From Bog-756 sp963769905 (GTDB lineage Bacteria; Actinomycetota; Acidimicrobiia; Acidimicrobiales; RAAP-2): a DNA stretch of 64,000 nucleotides. A model generated the notes under the pieces. It worked only from the letters and a program-made list of their open reading frames with translations, had not been told where the DNA came from and searched no databases. Positions 1 to 9,302 of this stretch are shown piece after piece (position 1 is the stretch's first letter; every line of letters starts with the position of its first letter). The position numbers and the translations under genes are program-made. The stretch spans positions 806,001 to 870,000 of the forward strand of contig CAVYNG010000001.1 in the NCBI GenBank assembly GCA_963769905.1, in the 5' to 3' direction.

Positions 1-546
1 AACCCACGGAACGAGGACGAAGAGCGCGAAGCGCGACGGCGACGCGGCCGCCAATCCGAGCAGCAGAGCGGCGACGGGCATGCAGCAGAGGAGGAGCGCA
101 CGTCGCTCGCGCCGCCACGTGGCGGGGATCCCGCGTCGCCAGCATCGCCCGGTGGTGGTCAGGCAGTACTGCCAGAAAGGGACGGGTCGGTCCGGAAACG
201 ACGTCCCCGTACGGAAGAAGGGCCCCGTCCAGTCTTCGGGCGTGTTCAAGAAGCGGTGGTGCACCTCGACATGGAGATGGCGGTACAAGGGTTGGGGCAC
301 CGCGCTGATGAAGGTCAATGCGACGTCGACCATTCGATTGAAGGCGCGCCGGCGGAAGACGGGGATGTGGGTGTGGTTGTGCTGGACGATGCCGACCCAC
401 CGCAACGCGAAGGGCAAGAGGACGATCGACCAGATGGGCATCCAGCCGATCGCGCCAAAGATCATCCACCCCGCCGTCCCCAGTGCGATCGTCACCGCGG
501 GCGCGTCGGAGCGGTATCGAAGGAGTGTCCCGCCGGCCGCCGTCAC
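1..546 (-). CDS. Membrane fatty-acid desaturase-like protein (N-terminal part, cut by window edge)
   Basis: This reading frame runs off the left edge, so only about 182 N-terminal residues are visible. It carries a hydrophobic stretch (GTAGWMIFGAIGWMPIW), then a histidine cluster HNHTHIP and, about 35 residues later, HLHVEVHHRF. Spaced histidine boxes next to membrane segments are the di-iron ligands of the membrane fatty-acid desaturase/hydroxylase superfamily; the third box would lie beyond the edge. I chose the GTG at 546 because no in-frame ATG is available and a GGGAAG stretch precedes it; a TTG six bases upstream is also possible. It diverges from the next gene across about 100 bp. The desaturase family is likely; the substrate (fatty acyl, carotenoid or alkane) cannot be told. 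Confidence 0.6.
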   Translation of the reverse strand, partial: MTAAGGTLLRYRSDAPAVTIALGTAGWMIFGAIGWMPIWSIVLLPFALRWVGIVQHNHTHIPVFRRRAFNRMVDVALTFISAVPQPLYRHLHVEVHHRFLNTPEDWTGPFFRTGTSFPDRPVPFWQYCLTTTGRCWRRGIPATWRRERRALLLCCMPVAALLLGLAAASPSRFALFVLVPWV

Positions 547-647
547 GGCCAAGATCTTCCCACTCTCGCACGAGCGCTGCCTAGGGGCGCAACCGGGAGT
601 GCGCCCTCTTGACGCCACCTCCAAGTCCCACCAAGCTCGGAGTCGTC

Positions 648-1826
648 ATGGCCAACGTCCCGATCGAGACCGTGCCGCTCGGATATGGCTTGAAGTTCTC
701 CTGTGCCTTCCCCGACCTCGACAAGGTGGAGGTGGCGCTCAGCTTTCGAAATCACCGCCTCTTGCATTGGCTGTTCACCGATGAAGACCCGGGCACTCCC
801 CGCTGCCACGACCTCGGACTGGTCCGGCTGGCCTTCGGCGTCGCATCCGACATGTTCGACGGTGAAGTGACCTGGACCTGCACTGTCGACGTTCGCTCTT
901 CCCGTCGCTCCGCGTGGCGGAGGGTGTTCGACCGCGAGCACAGGGTGCTGCTCCGGTTCGATCCGTCGATCGGGGAAGTGGGCGGCCGCACCGAGGCGTG
1001 CCCGCCGAAGGTCGACGATCCCAAGGGCTTCGGTACGAGTCAGCCGTGCACCCCGACCGTGTTGCGCTTTCACGTGGACGAGACCGCGCGCGAAGTGTGC
1101 AAAGTAGGCAGCATCGTCAAACGGGTGATGTTCCGCGACTATCCGCCCTTCGTCTTCAACACGGTGGCGTGCGTCGGCGCCTTCGACCCGCCCGGCGCCC
1201 CGGGTCCCTACACCGATCCCGACTCGCAGCAGTGGTTCAACATCTTCCTCGGCTACTACCAGCTCGACTGTGTCAAGTCGCTCTGGCCGCGCCCCTTCGG
1301 CTACACGAAGCCCGACGGGTCCCGATCGGTGGTGGAGCCAGAAGACCTGGTCCGGCTCGGGAAGTCCGACTGGAATTGGTTCTCCAACTGGTGTTACGGC
1401 GTTCCCTGGGACGCTCTCGTCGCGACCTCGAGCATCCCCGCATCGATCAACACGGTCGTCAAGGGACCGGTCACGATCGGCAACAGGCAGTGGCACGAGG
1501 TGACCATCGAGGGGACCGAGGTTGCGAGCTGCTACGAGTCGGACGCTCCCGGCGCCGAGAAGTTGGTGGAGAACTCCGATGTGCGGGAGGTGTGGCAGCG
1601 GAGCTTCGGGGCGCCTTGTCCGCGGCCGGCGTATCCGAGGAGTTTCGTCCCGATCACCGTGGACGCGGTGGTCGACATGGCCTACTGGGAGGACGACGAG
1701 GCGTACCACACGGTCATCTTCGGCGGGACGGCAAACGTCAGGACCGACCCGAAGTTCCTGCAGCTCCAATTGGATGCCACCAGGGCGGTGATCCGCTCGA
1801 AGTACCCCGATCTCGGTTTCCCCTGA
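648..1826 (+). CDS. Hypothetical protein, 392 aa
   Basis: I do not recognise this protein. The ATG at 648 is chosen over an in-frame TTG at 609 because GGAG lies six bases upstream of the ATG. There is no signal peptide or membrane segment. The chain is soluble and rich in aromatic residues, with cysteines at several points (for example FNTVACVGAF, NWCYGVPW, VASCYESD). It ends convergently, 25 bp before the stop of the large regulator gene. Codon use matches the neighbouring genes, so it looks like a real, normally expressed gene, but no function is inferred. Confidence 0.75.
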   Translation: MANVPIETVPLGYGLKFSCAFPDLDKVEVALSFRNHRLLHWLFTDEDPGTPRCHDLGLVRLAFGVASDMFDGEVTWTCTVDVRSSRRSAWRRVFDREHRVLLRFDPSIGEVGGRTEACPPKVDDPKGFGTSQPCTPTVLRFHVDETAREVCKVGSIVKRVMFRDYPPFVFNTVACVGAFDPPGAPGPYTDPDSQQWFNIFLGYYQLDCVKSLWPRPFGYTKPDGSRSVVEPEDLVRLGKSDWNWFSNWCYGVPWDALVATSSIPASINTVVKGPVTIGNRQWHEVTIEGTEVASCYESDAPGAEKLVENSDVREVWQRSFGAPCPRPAYPRSFVPITVDAVVDMAYWEDDEAYHTVIFGGTANVRTDPKFLQLQLDATRAVIRSKYPDLGFP

Positions 1827-1851
1827 GGGACGAGAGCATCGGGGCGGGGAG

Positions 1852-4800
1852 CTACGAGCTGCCCGGCGCCGCTCGCTCGAGCCGGTCCATGGTGGCTTTG
1901 GCCGCGACCAGCACGGGGGTCGAGAAGCCCTCCGGGCAGCGGCCGTACCGATCGCGGAGCAAGAGGAGGGCCTCGTCGGTCCTGCCGTGCGTGTGGAGAT
2001 GCGCTGCAAAGCTCGTCGCCGCGCGCACCCCGTGCACTGGGTAGCCGAGGCGGTCGGCGTGCTCGAGTGCCGTCCGCCATTCGCCCTCTGCCTCCTCGAG
2101 CATTCCTTCCCGGTCGGTGTCGCCCGCCGCCTCCGCCCGCGCGGCCAAAAGCTCGGCCCGCATGCGGTGCAGGTCCGCGTCCCACCAGGGCTGGTTGGTC
2201 TCCCGTGACTCGTTGAGCCCGAGGTCGACGAACGCGCCGGCGGTCTCGAGATCCCCGGTCGCACGGAACGCATTCGCGACGAGCGCCATGACCGTGGTGC
2301 TCCCACCACGATTCCCGGATTCGCCGGCAGCGGTCGCCAGTTCGAGCAGCCGGGTCAGCGCGGACGAGTCTCCCTGTCCCACGACCAGTTCCGCGGTCTC
2401 CCACAGACCTCCGATGACCGCCCACCAGTCGAAGCCCTGTTCCTCCGAGAGCTCGCGGGCGCGGCGCGCATCCTGGAGGGTCGCCTCCCCCTCGCCGCGC
2501 TCCCAGTGGGCCGTGGCACGGAACGCGAGCGCGTACGCGAGATTGAACGGTTGGCTCAGGCGCTTGGCGAGGCTCACTGCGTCGTCCATGTGCCGGAGGC
2601 CTTGGTCGAGGTAGCCCCGTGTCAGGTACCCCCACGCGGCGAAACAGTGCGCGGCGACACCGTGGTCCGTGCCGAATCGCTGTGCGATCGCTGCGTGTCG
2701 GTCGGCGTCGTAGATCTCGACGGCACGCAGGGAATGGCCGAGACTGTCGATGGCTTCACCCAGATAGTGGAGGGCAAGGGCCAGCTGGACCCTCCCGAGC
2801 AGCTCGAGGGTGTCGTCCTCGTGCACCGCAGCGATTTCGAGCACTCGCTCGGCAAGGGAGGCCCCGAGTGCGGTCTCTCCCCGGTTGATGTAGTAGATCG
2901 AGAGACCGGCCAGCGCGAGGCCCACGCGCTCGTCGTTGCCCAGCTGCTCGCAGAGCTCGCGAGCCCGCTCGTAGGCCATTTCGATCTCGGGGTTCGCGTA
3001 GCTCTTGGTGGCCATGATCGCCGACCCCAGCGAGAGCTGCATCTCGATCTCCAGCTCCTGGCGGTGCAGGCTGTCCGGCTCCCGCTCGACGAGGGAGATC
3101 CCACGACGCAGGAAGAAGACCGCCTCACGGTGTCCGGAGCCCTCTGCCGCCTGTCCGGCTGCGAGCTGGTAGTGCTCGACCGCTTCTCGGCCTGCCCCGG
3201 CGGCCTCGAAATGCCGCGCAATGACTTCGGGGGCGATCGTCGTCCCGGTCTCGAGACGAGCGCGCAGCAGACGTGCAACTCGTTCGTGGAGCGTGCGGCG
3301 GGTGCGGTGGAGGAGGGACTCGTAGGCGACCTCCTGGATCAGGATGTGCCGGAAGTAGAAGCTCCTGTCCGGACCACCCTCCTCTTCGACCACGATCGCG
3401 CTGTCGACGAGCCGACCGGTCAGCTCCGACAACAGATCCGGTTCGATGCCGGACACTTCACCGAGCAGGTCGAGCCGGAAGTCCCGACCGATCACCGCGG
3501 CGATCTGTGCGACGCCTTTGGCCGGGCCCAGGTGGTCGAGGCGGGAGAGCAGTGAGCCCTGCAAGGTCTGTGGGATCTCGACGTCCGCGAGCGGGATGGA
3601 CAGCTCCCAGCGGCCGCCCTCGACGACCAGCATCCCGGACTCGAGCAGGCTCCGTCCCATCTCCTCGGCGAAGAGTGGGATTCCTGCTGCCGCCTCGACG
3701 ATGCGCTCGACGAAGGGCTCCGGCAGCGAACGGTCGCCTCCGACCGCGCCGACCAGCTGGCGGATGTCCCCGTCGGAGAAGGGCCGGAGGTCGATCCGGG
3801 CCACCACGTCGCCGTTGTTCCACGAGTCTGTGAACTCTGCACGAGCCGTCATGAGCAGGAAGAGACGGCTGTCGGTGACGCGGGCGAGAAGCAGGTCGAG
3901 TAGGTCGAGCGTCGTCGGGTCGCTCCACTGCACGTCTTCGACGACGAGGACGAGTGGCTGTTGGCGACTGAGCGCGAGCACCCATGCCACTAGCACATCG
4001 ATGGTCCGCTCGAGCCGTCGCTCGGGGCTGAGCGACGACAGCGCAGGGCCGGGGATCCCGAGCAGGGTGGCGATGAGGCCCTCGGCATCGGGGAGGTCGA
4101 CGCCCGCCGCGTCGAGGCCGCTCCGCAGACGCTCGAGACGGGTGACGGCATCGTCGTCACGCTTGATCCCGATCCCCTGCTCGATCACCTGGACGACCGG
4201 CCAAAGGACGCTCATCTGCGTGTACGGCGAACACGAGCAGTCGATCCAGCCGAGCCGTTCCCCCACCGCGACGTGGCGCATCTCATACGCGAGCCGTGAT
4301 TTGCCCACACCAGGCTCACCACGGATGAGGACCGCAGCGCCACGTCCCTCGCCGAGCTCCCTGCAACGCCGGATCAGCTCTCCGCTTTCCGCCTCGCGCC
4401 CGATGAAAGGGGCCAATCGCCCGCCGGCTGCCTCGAGCCGACTCCGCACGTCGGTCGGCTCGATGACCCGGAACGCCTCGACCGGCTCGGCGATGCCCTT
4501 CAGGGTGAGCGCGCCGAGCGGCTCGACGAAGAAGAGCCCCTCGACCAGCGCCACAGTCGCGGCGCTGGCGACCACCGCCCCCGGTGTCGCAGCGGTCTGG
4601 AGTCTCGCAGCGAGGTTCATGGTCTCGCCGAGGGCCATCGTGGCGCGCCGCCCTTGGCCGCCCATCTCCCCGACGATGACCAGCCCGCTGTGGACGCCGA
4701 CCCGCATCCTGAGCCGCCCTTCGTCGTCGAGCTCTTCGACGGAGGCGACGATCTCGAGCGCCGCCCGCAGCGCCTGAGCGGCATCGTCGTCGTGGGCCTG

Positions 4801-5118
4801 GGGCCACCCGAACCGGAAGGTGATGCCGTCGCCGCTGTAACCCTCCACGTCTCCCGCGTAGCGGCGCGCGATCGCAACGGCCCGGTGGTGGTACGCCTGC
4901 AGCAGATCACTGAACTCTTCGGCATCGACGCTCGTCGACAGTTCCGTCGAGCCGACCAGGTCGCAGAAGAGGACGGTGAGATGGCGCCGCTCGTGCCCGA
5001 TGCCGGTGACACGGGGATCGGTGCCACGGCTTGGGTCCGAGGTGACCGTGATCCCACACTGCGGACAGAAGCGCGCTTGTTCCGGTAGGAGGGCCTCGCA
5101 CGCCTGACAGACGGTCAT
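1852..5118 (-). CDS. Zinc-ribbon / class III nucleotide cyclase / AAA ATPase / TPR regulator
   Basis: A 1,088-residue multidomain signalling protein. Residues 4-21 hold two CxxC pairs, a small zinc ribbon. Residues about 44-205 are a class III adenylate/guanylate cyclase domain: metal-binding aspartates sit in FCDLVGST (D53) and YSGDG (D97), and an N..AR-type element is seen in NLAARL. A P-loop ATPase follows (Walker A GEPGVGKS at 267-274, RREFxGR-like entry APFIGRE), then a long C-terminal helical region of TPR-like repeats. This is the MalT-like cyclase-ATPase architecture common in actinobacteria. The likely role is cAMP synthesis or ATP-dependent sensing coupled to protein interaction; the output is unknown. 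It begins one base after the stop of the upstream di-iron protein gene, so the two are probably cotranscribed. Confidence 0.9.
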   Translation of the reverse strand: MTVCQACEALLPEQARFCPQCGITVTSDPSRGTDPRVTGIGHERRHLTVLFCDLVGSTELSTSVDAEEFSDLLQAYHHRAVAIARRYAGDVEGYSGDGITFRFGWPQAHDDDAAQALRAALEIVASVEELDDEGRLRMRVGVHSGLVIVGEMGGQGRRATMALGETMNLAARLQTAATPGAVVASAATVALVEGLFFVEPLGALTLKGIAEPVEAFRVIEPTDVRSRLEAAGGRLAPFIGREAESGELIRRCRELGEGRGAAVLIRGEPGVGKSRLAYEMRHVAVGERLGWIDCSCSPYTQMSVLWPVVQVIEQGIGIKRDDDAVTRLERLRSGLDAAGVDLPDAEGLIATLLGIPGPALSSLSPERRLERTIDVLVAWVLALSRQQPLVLVVEDVQWSDPTTLDLLDLLLARVTDSRLFLLMTARAEFTDSWNNGDVVARIDLRPFSDGDIRQLVGAVGGDRSLPEPFVERIVEAAAGIPLFAEEMGRSLLESGMLVVEGGRWELSIPLADVEIPQTLQGSLLSRLDHLGPAKGVAQIAAVIGRDFRLDLLGEVSGIEPDLLSELTGRLVDSAIVVEEEGGPDRSFYFRHILIQEVAYESLLHRTRRTLHERVARLLRARLETGTTIAPEVIARHFEAAGAGREAVEHYQLAAGQAAEGSGHREAVFFLRRGISLVEREPDSLHRQELEIEMQLSLGSAIMATKSYANPEIEMAYERARELCEQLGNDERVGLALAGLSIYYINRGETALGASLAERVLEIAAVHEDDTLELLGRVQLALALHYLGEAIDSLGHSLRAVEIYDADRHAAIAQRFGTDHGVAAHCFAAWGYLTRGYLDQGLRHMDDAVSLAKRLSQPFNLAYALAFRATAHWERGEGEATLQDARRARELSEEQGFDWWAVIGGLWETAELVVGQGDSSALTRLLELATAAGESGNRGGSTTVMALVANAFRATGDLETAGAFVDLGLNESRETNQPWWDADLHRMRAELLAARAEAAGDTDREGMLEEAEGEWRTALEHADRLGYPVHGVRAATSFAAHLHTHGRTDEALLLLRDRYGRCPEGFSTPVLVAAKATMDRLERAAPGSS

Positions 5119-5119
5119 G

Positions 5120-5938
5120 TCAGTTCCGAGCTGCGAGACAGCGGTTCATCGCGCCGCGGACGAAGCCGGGGTCCCAGCGTCTTCCGTCCGCGAGGAGGTC
5201 GGTGGCGATGAGCTCGACGGGATCGAGCACCCCCATGTCGCCGTCGGAGATTTCGGTGAAGACTCGCCCGCACAACGGACGTCGTCCGGGTGCGCCGACC
5301 GGGGCGTACGTGGAGATGCTGATGAAGCGGGCCAGGGAGCGCTGGCTCGGGCTGAGGCGGAGGCGGTGGGCGGCAGCAGCGGCCTTGTAGTAACCGAGGT
5401 GCCCGGCTTCCTGATGGCGGATCGGTTCGGTGACGGTGTGGGTGAGGCAGTGTTCGCCGAGCGAGGAGAATTTGATCCCGAGCCGGGTGTACGCCTCGAG
5501 GGTCAGGCGCTCGTGCATGGCGCCGCGTGCGAGGTACACCAGCTTGAGGACGTCGTGGAGCCAACCGATCTGGGCGAGCTTGCCCATCGTCCGAAAGGCT
5601 CGTTGAGCCGACGGCTCCGTCCTCGGCGCTGCAGACGGAAGGCCCAGTTGCGCCCTGATGGCATCGAAGATCGCGCTGTGGGCGACCTCGTGTGTCGACC
5701 ACACTGCGAGGAAGCGATGATCGTGCTCGTCGAGATCGGGAAGCAACGCGGCGATGTCGACCGCGTTCTGCGCGACCTCACCTTCGACCAGCGCGAAATA
5801 GTAGAACACTTCGTCGAATTGTCGTCGAAGGCGTTCCGGATCGACGATGGTCAGGTCGACGGCCGCGAGCGAAAGGGCCGGATCCGCTTCGAGCCGGCCA
5901 ATCCGTTCTCCCAGAGCCTGGTCATTGCCGATCGCCAC
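5120..5938 (-). CDS. Ferritin-like di-iron protein (acyl-ACP desaturase / oxygenase type)
   Basis: A 272-residue, largely helical soluble protein. The pattern fits a four-helix di-iron carboxylate protein: one Glu in EGEVAQN, an ExxH in THEVAHSA, a further Glu in LGEHCLTHT, and a second ExxH in HQEAGHLGYY. That Glu, ExxH, Glu, ExxH order is the iron-binding pattern of soluble desaturases and AurF-type N-oxygenases. All the expected ligands appear present. It lies immediately upstream of the cyclase/ATPase gene (stop TGA, one base, then ATG), suggesting an operon. Which substrate is oxidised, or whether it stores iron, cannot be told. The start is the first in-frame candidate after a 190-bp gap. 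Confidence 0.65.
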   Translation of the reverse strand: MAIGNDQALGERIGRLEADPALSLAAVDLTIVDPERLRRQFDEVFYYFALVEGEVAQNAVDIAALLPDLDEHDHRFLAVWSTHEVAHSAIFDAIRAQLGLPSAAPRTEPSAQRAFRTMGKLAQIGWLHDVLKLVYLARGAMHERLTLEAYTRLGIKFSSLGEHCLTHTVTEPIRHQEAGHLGYYKAAAAAHRLRLSPSQRSLARFISISTYAPVGAPGRRPLCGRVFTEISDGDMGVLDPVELIATDLLADGRRWDPGFVRGAMNRCLAARN

Positions 5939-6128
5939 CGCTCACCGCCCGCCCGAGTCTAGCTCTGGATCCCGTGTCCGGCCATGTGCCTTTGTCCGTC
6001 GCGCCGAGACGACGATTGACCAATTGGCGGCGGCGAGACCGGATGCGTTGTCGCGTTCGAACCAGCCGCATTTGAACTGACAACGGGCGTTGCTCTTTGT
6101 CGCCGATTTCGCCGGATGAGGCGGCAGG

Positions 6129-7403
6129 TTATCCAGATTTCTCCGGCTCGGTGCGACGTCGTTCGAGGAGCGCGATTCCCTCGTCGGGCGTGCGCGGCAC
6201 GTGGCCGACCTCGGCCATCTCCCTCACGAAATCGGTCGCGGCCGCCACACCCTTGAGAAACAGCGCGTCCTGTTGTTCGGTGGTGAGATGGAAATCGGTG
6301 GCGGTGACACCTCCGTTGTCGACGAAGATCGTACGGCCGGCGGTGGCCGCGTCGATCTCGTAGGTGTCCCACTCGTTCATCATGGTGCGCAGACAGTGAA
6401 CCCCCACGGCGATCGAGGTCTCACATGCCTTGGTGGGCGGAAAGCGAGTCTGCAGGGAGGACAGCTTGATGCCGATGGTGGGCCAGCGCGGCGCTGCGCC
6501 GTCGTCGCGGTCGAAGGCTTCGATCGGGAAATTGCGGAGCATCCCCCCGTCGACCCACGTGCAGGTACCTCCGTCGTAACTCTGGACGATGGTGCCTCCG
6601 TCCGGGCTGGGCACGCTGACTTCGGTCGGCCGGGCGTCGAAGCGCACGGGTTCGAAGAAGAAAGGGATGGACATCGAAGCGCGTATGGCGGCGACGACCT
6701 CGATCTCGTCGCGGTTCTCGAAGCCGTAGACCGGATAGTCCCACGGAAGCCGGACGAGGCACTCGCGGGTGATGTCGGACACGTGGACGAGGAGGCGGTA
6801 GTCGTGACCGGGGGCCAGGCTCTGGTGGGGATCACCACCCGGCGGAAGCCTCAGGTCACCGAAGTGTTCGCAGCCGAGCTCGGCCAGCTTCGGTTGGAGC
6901 CACTGTGCGAGGTAGTCACCGGGGTAGAGACCCATCCGGTGGGTGAGGATGGCGGCGTCGGCCGCCATCGTCCCGGCCTTTCCGCCCCGGTGGTCGAGGA
7001 ACGCATGGAGGTGACCCTCCGGCATGAAGCGGTCGAACTGCATGTCGTCCATGAACTGTTTCAGCAGGGTCATCGACCGTCCGGCCGTGGTGATCGCCGC
7101 GACGAGGCTCGCCGCAATCGACCCGGCACTGGTTCCGGCGACGCAGCGGAAGCGGTAGCCAGCCTCGTCGAGCACGAGCACCGCTCCCGCGAGGGCGATG
7201 CCCTTGACTCCACCTCCCTCCAACGCGAGGTCGGTGACCAGCTCCTTGGTGCCGGTGGCCGGATCGAGCCAGCCGTCCTGTTCGAGGAGGGTGGTCTTGG
7301 CGCCGTCGAACTTCGCCTGCTGGTCCTCGCTCCGCCGGTAGCCGCGAGCACCGGGGGTCCGATCGATCGAGAGGTCGTCGTCGGCCGTCACTTCCCCATC
7401 CAC
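6129..7403 (-). CDS. Patatin-like phospholipase
   Basis: This 424-residue protein is a patatin-fold acyl hydrolase that would cleave acyl groups from phospholipids or other lipids. The oxyanion-hole motif GGGVKG lies at residues 63-68, the nucleophile elbow GTSAG at about 90-94 (Ser92), and the dyad aspartate in WVDGGMLRNFP. All catalytic elements are intact. The frame is open further upstream to 7484, but a strong AGGAGGT at 7413-7419 sits nine bases before the GTG at 7403, so I use that start. There is no signal peptide, so it is probably cytoplasmic or peripheral. It precedes no obvious lipid operon; the neighbours are other hydrolases. Confidence 0.9.
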   Translation of the reverse strand: MDGEVTADDDLSIDRTPGARGYRRSEDQQAKFDGAKTTLLEQDGWLDPATGTKELVTDLALEGGGVKGIALAGAVLVLDEAGYRFRCVAGTSAGSIAASLVAAITTAGRSMTLLKQFMDDMQFDRFMPEGHLHAFLDHRGGKAGTMAADAAILTHRMGLYPGDYLAQWLQPKLAELGCEHFGDLRLPPGGDPHQSLAPGHDYRLLVHVSDITRECLVRLPWDYPVYGFENRDEIEVVAAIRASMSIPFFFEPVRFDARPTEVSVPSPDGGTIVQSYDGGTCTWVDGGMLRNFPIEAFDRDDGAAPRWPTIGIKLSSLQTRFPPTKACETSIAVGVHCLRTMMNEWDTYEIDAATAGRTIFVDNGGVTATDFHLTTEQQDALFLKGVAAATDFVREMAEVGHVPRTPDEGIALLERRRTEPEKSG

Positions 7404-7521
7404 GAAAGGGGGACCTCCTGGCGGACGTGCACCGATCGGTGCGCCCGCCACTGTCTGGTGCACGCGGACCCTACCTGCTGTCACTACGACGAGGAGGGAC
7501 CGGCGAGGTGCCGGCAGGCGG

Positions 7522-8241
7522 TCAGTCGGCCCCTGTGCCTCCAGGCTGTTCCGCGAAGGTCTCCGCGGCGGCGACGAACGCGGCGATCAGAGGATGCGGC
7601 GCACCGGGGGTCGACGACGTCTGGGGGACGTAGAGGGTGCCGACGAAGAACGGGTGGGCGAGGAGCTCGAGCACCCGTGCCTCGCGCTCGGTGCCGCGAC
7701 CGGTGACTGCGAGCCCGGCGCCGACCAGCTCGTCCTCGTGGGCCGGGTCGAGGCCGAAGTTGCAGTAGTACTTCTCGCGGATCCGCGTCGATCCGTACGC
7801 TCGGGCGGCTTTCGATCCTGGCTCGAGGTGGACGTCCATGGTCATCCCCGCGAGCGAGCAGCTGAGCGGCGTCACGAAGAGCCGGGACGCGTACGGGTCG
7901 TACTCGGCATGCTCCGCATCCTCGAACCCGAGCACGCTCCGGGCGAACTCGAGCACGATGTGCTGGAAGCCGCCGCAGGTGCCGAGCAGCGGGACGCCGT
8001 GCCGGCGTGCAGAGCCGATGGCCGACAGCGCACCGTCGACGTCCCGATACGGGCTGCCGGGTGCGATCCACAGACCGTCGAACCTGCGGGCCAGGTCTCT
8101 GTTCCGCAGGGACGCCGAGTCGGTCGGGACCCACTCGACCTCGACGACCGGATCGCTCCGGGCGTGGGCGATGGAGGCCGCGATCGACTCGTGGGTCGGG
8201 TTGTCCGGCTGGAAGTCGCCGATCACGCCGATACGTGTCAT
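7522..8241 (-). CDS. CTP-synthase-glutaminase-like protein (class I amidotransferase fold)
   Basis: A 239-residue stand-alone class I glutamine amidotransferase domain, most like the C-terminal half of CTP synthase without the synthetase half. The nucleophile elbow GTCGGFQH (Cys89) is intact. Near the C-terminus the stretch AHPFF...GAPHPLIAAF matches the HPEF...GHPLF element of CTP synthase, but the catalytic-triad glutamate of HPE is replaced by phenylalanine, so normal glutaminase activity is doubtful. The family is known as CTP synthase C-terminal-region-related proteins of unknown role. It lies 19 bp downstream of a metallo-beta-lactamase-fold gene on the same strand, so cotranscription is likely. 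Confidence 0.8.
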   Translation of the reverse strand: MTRIGVIGDFQPDNPTHESIAASIAHARSDPVVEVEWVPTDSASLRNRDLARRFDGLWIAPGSPYRDVDGALSAIGSARRHGVPLLGTCGGFQHIVLEFARSVLGFEDAEHAEYDPYASRLFVTPLSCSLAGMTMDVHLEPGSKAARAYGSTRIREKYYCNFGLDPAHEDELVGAGLAVTGRGTEREARVLELLAHPFFVGTLYVPQTSSTPGAPHPLIAAFVAAAETFAEQPGGTGAD

Positions 8242-8260
8242 GTGCCGTTCCTCTTGCCGG

Positions 8261-9154
8261 TCAGAAGAGCTTGGTCCCGTCGACGTACCCGAGGTCCAGC
8301 AACGTCGCTCCTGGCACCCGCTGCGCGAGCGCCGCTCTGATCGACTCGACGTCGGTCGGGTACGAGAAGCCGGGCAACCAGTCGTCGTGGTGGGAGAGGA
8401 CGACCTGGCGCGGCTGTACCCGGGCGACGTGATCGACCACGAAGTCGACCAGCGACCCCTGGATCGGCTGGCCGTCGACGTTGGCCCGACCGGCCGCAGC
8501 CACGATGGCGACGTCCGGTTCGAGCATGTCGACGACGCGGGACCAATGCCCGCTCGTGTCCTGGTAGAGGAGCGAGCCGTCGGGCGTCTCGAAGTGGAAG
8601 AGCAAGGCCCCGCCGTCCCCCCTCGGGCTGTGGCCCACCATTCCGCCGACGAGGTGCTCGACCGCGAGAGGGTCGAGAGCGGTCGTCATGAACTTGCCGA
8701 GCTCCGCCATGCGAGTGTGCTGCTCCTGGAGGCTGACGCCGAGGTCGCCGAGGCAAACCCGGTCGGCCGCGACGGTGGCCCGGTGCGACCACACGCAGCT
8801 GTGCAGGCTGGGGTAGACATCGACGCGCACGCCACGACCGAGGTCGACCGCCTCGCCCCCCGCGACGCAGAGCATCCGATCGGGCGACACCCCCGCGGCC
8901 TCCATCACCCGGATCGTCTCGTAGCTGCCGATGAGCGTCGCCGAGGTGTTGGCCATGATCGTCTCGGCGCCGAAGAGATGGTCGAAGTGCGAATGGCCGA
9001 TCACGATCCAGTCGCAGTCCTCGACGTCGGCCGCCGAGCGACCGGCCCCGGCTGCCATCGGAGCCCGATCGATGTAGGCGTCGAGGAAGATGGTGAGGCC
9101 GCCGGTCCGTAGCCGGAACGTTGCGCAGCCGTACCAGTCGAGTTCGGTCGCCAC
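8261..9154 (-). CDS. Metallo-beta-lactamase-fold hydrolase
   Basis: A 297-residue soluble protein with the HSHFDH motif (H54, H56, D58, H59) that binds two metal ions in the MBL superfamily; further histidines occur in LHSCVWSH, MVGHSPRG and LSHHDDWL. The arrangement resembles UlaG/RomA-like lactonases and phosphodiesterases rather than a true beta-lactamase. The GTG start at 9154 is supported by GGAGGT eight bases upstream. It is followed at 19 bp by the glutaminase-like gene. The substrate is unknown. Confidence 0.85.
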   Translation of the reverse strand: MATELDWYGCATFRLRTGGLTIFLDAYIDRAPMAAGAGRSAADVEDCDWIVIGHSHFDHLFGAETIMANTSATLIGSYETIRVMEAAGVSPDRMLCVAGGEAVDLGRGVRVDVYPSLHSCVWSHRATVAADRVCLGDLGVSLQEQHTRMAELGKFMTTALDPLAVEHLVGGMVGHSPRGDGGALLFHFETPDGSLLYQDTSGHWSRVVDMLEPDVAIVAAAGRANVDGQPIQGSLVDFVVDHVARVQPRQVVLSHHDDWLPGFSYPTDVESIRAALAQRVPGATLLDLGYVDGTKLF

Positions 9155-9302
9155 CTCGATGCACCTCCACGGACCGCGGCCATCTCACCACACGTGCAGG
9201 CACGGGGCGAACCGTCGCCACTCGTCGATCCGGCAGCTTTCAGCGGGCGGCTCGCCTCACTCGGTCACTGGTCGGACGAGGTGTTCGACCGCGAGGAAGC
9301 GC

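Noticed and set aside
543..2309. A 588-codon minus-strand open frame
   Set aside because: It overlaps two better-supported genes and its translation is Arg/Pro-rich without any domain; it is a GC-rich shadow.
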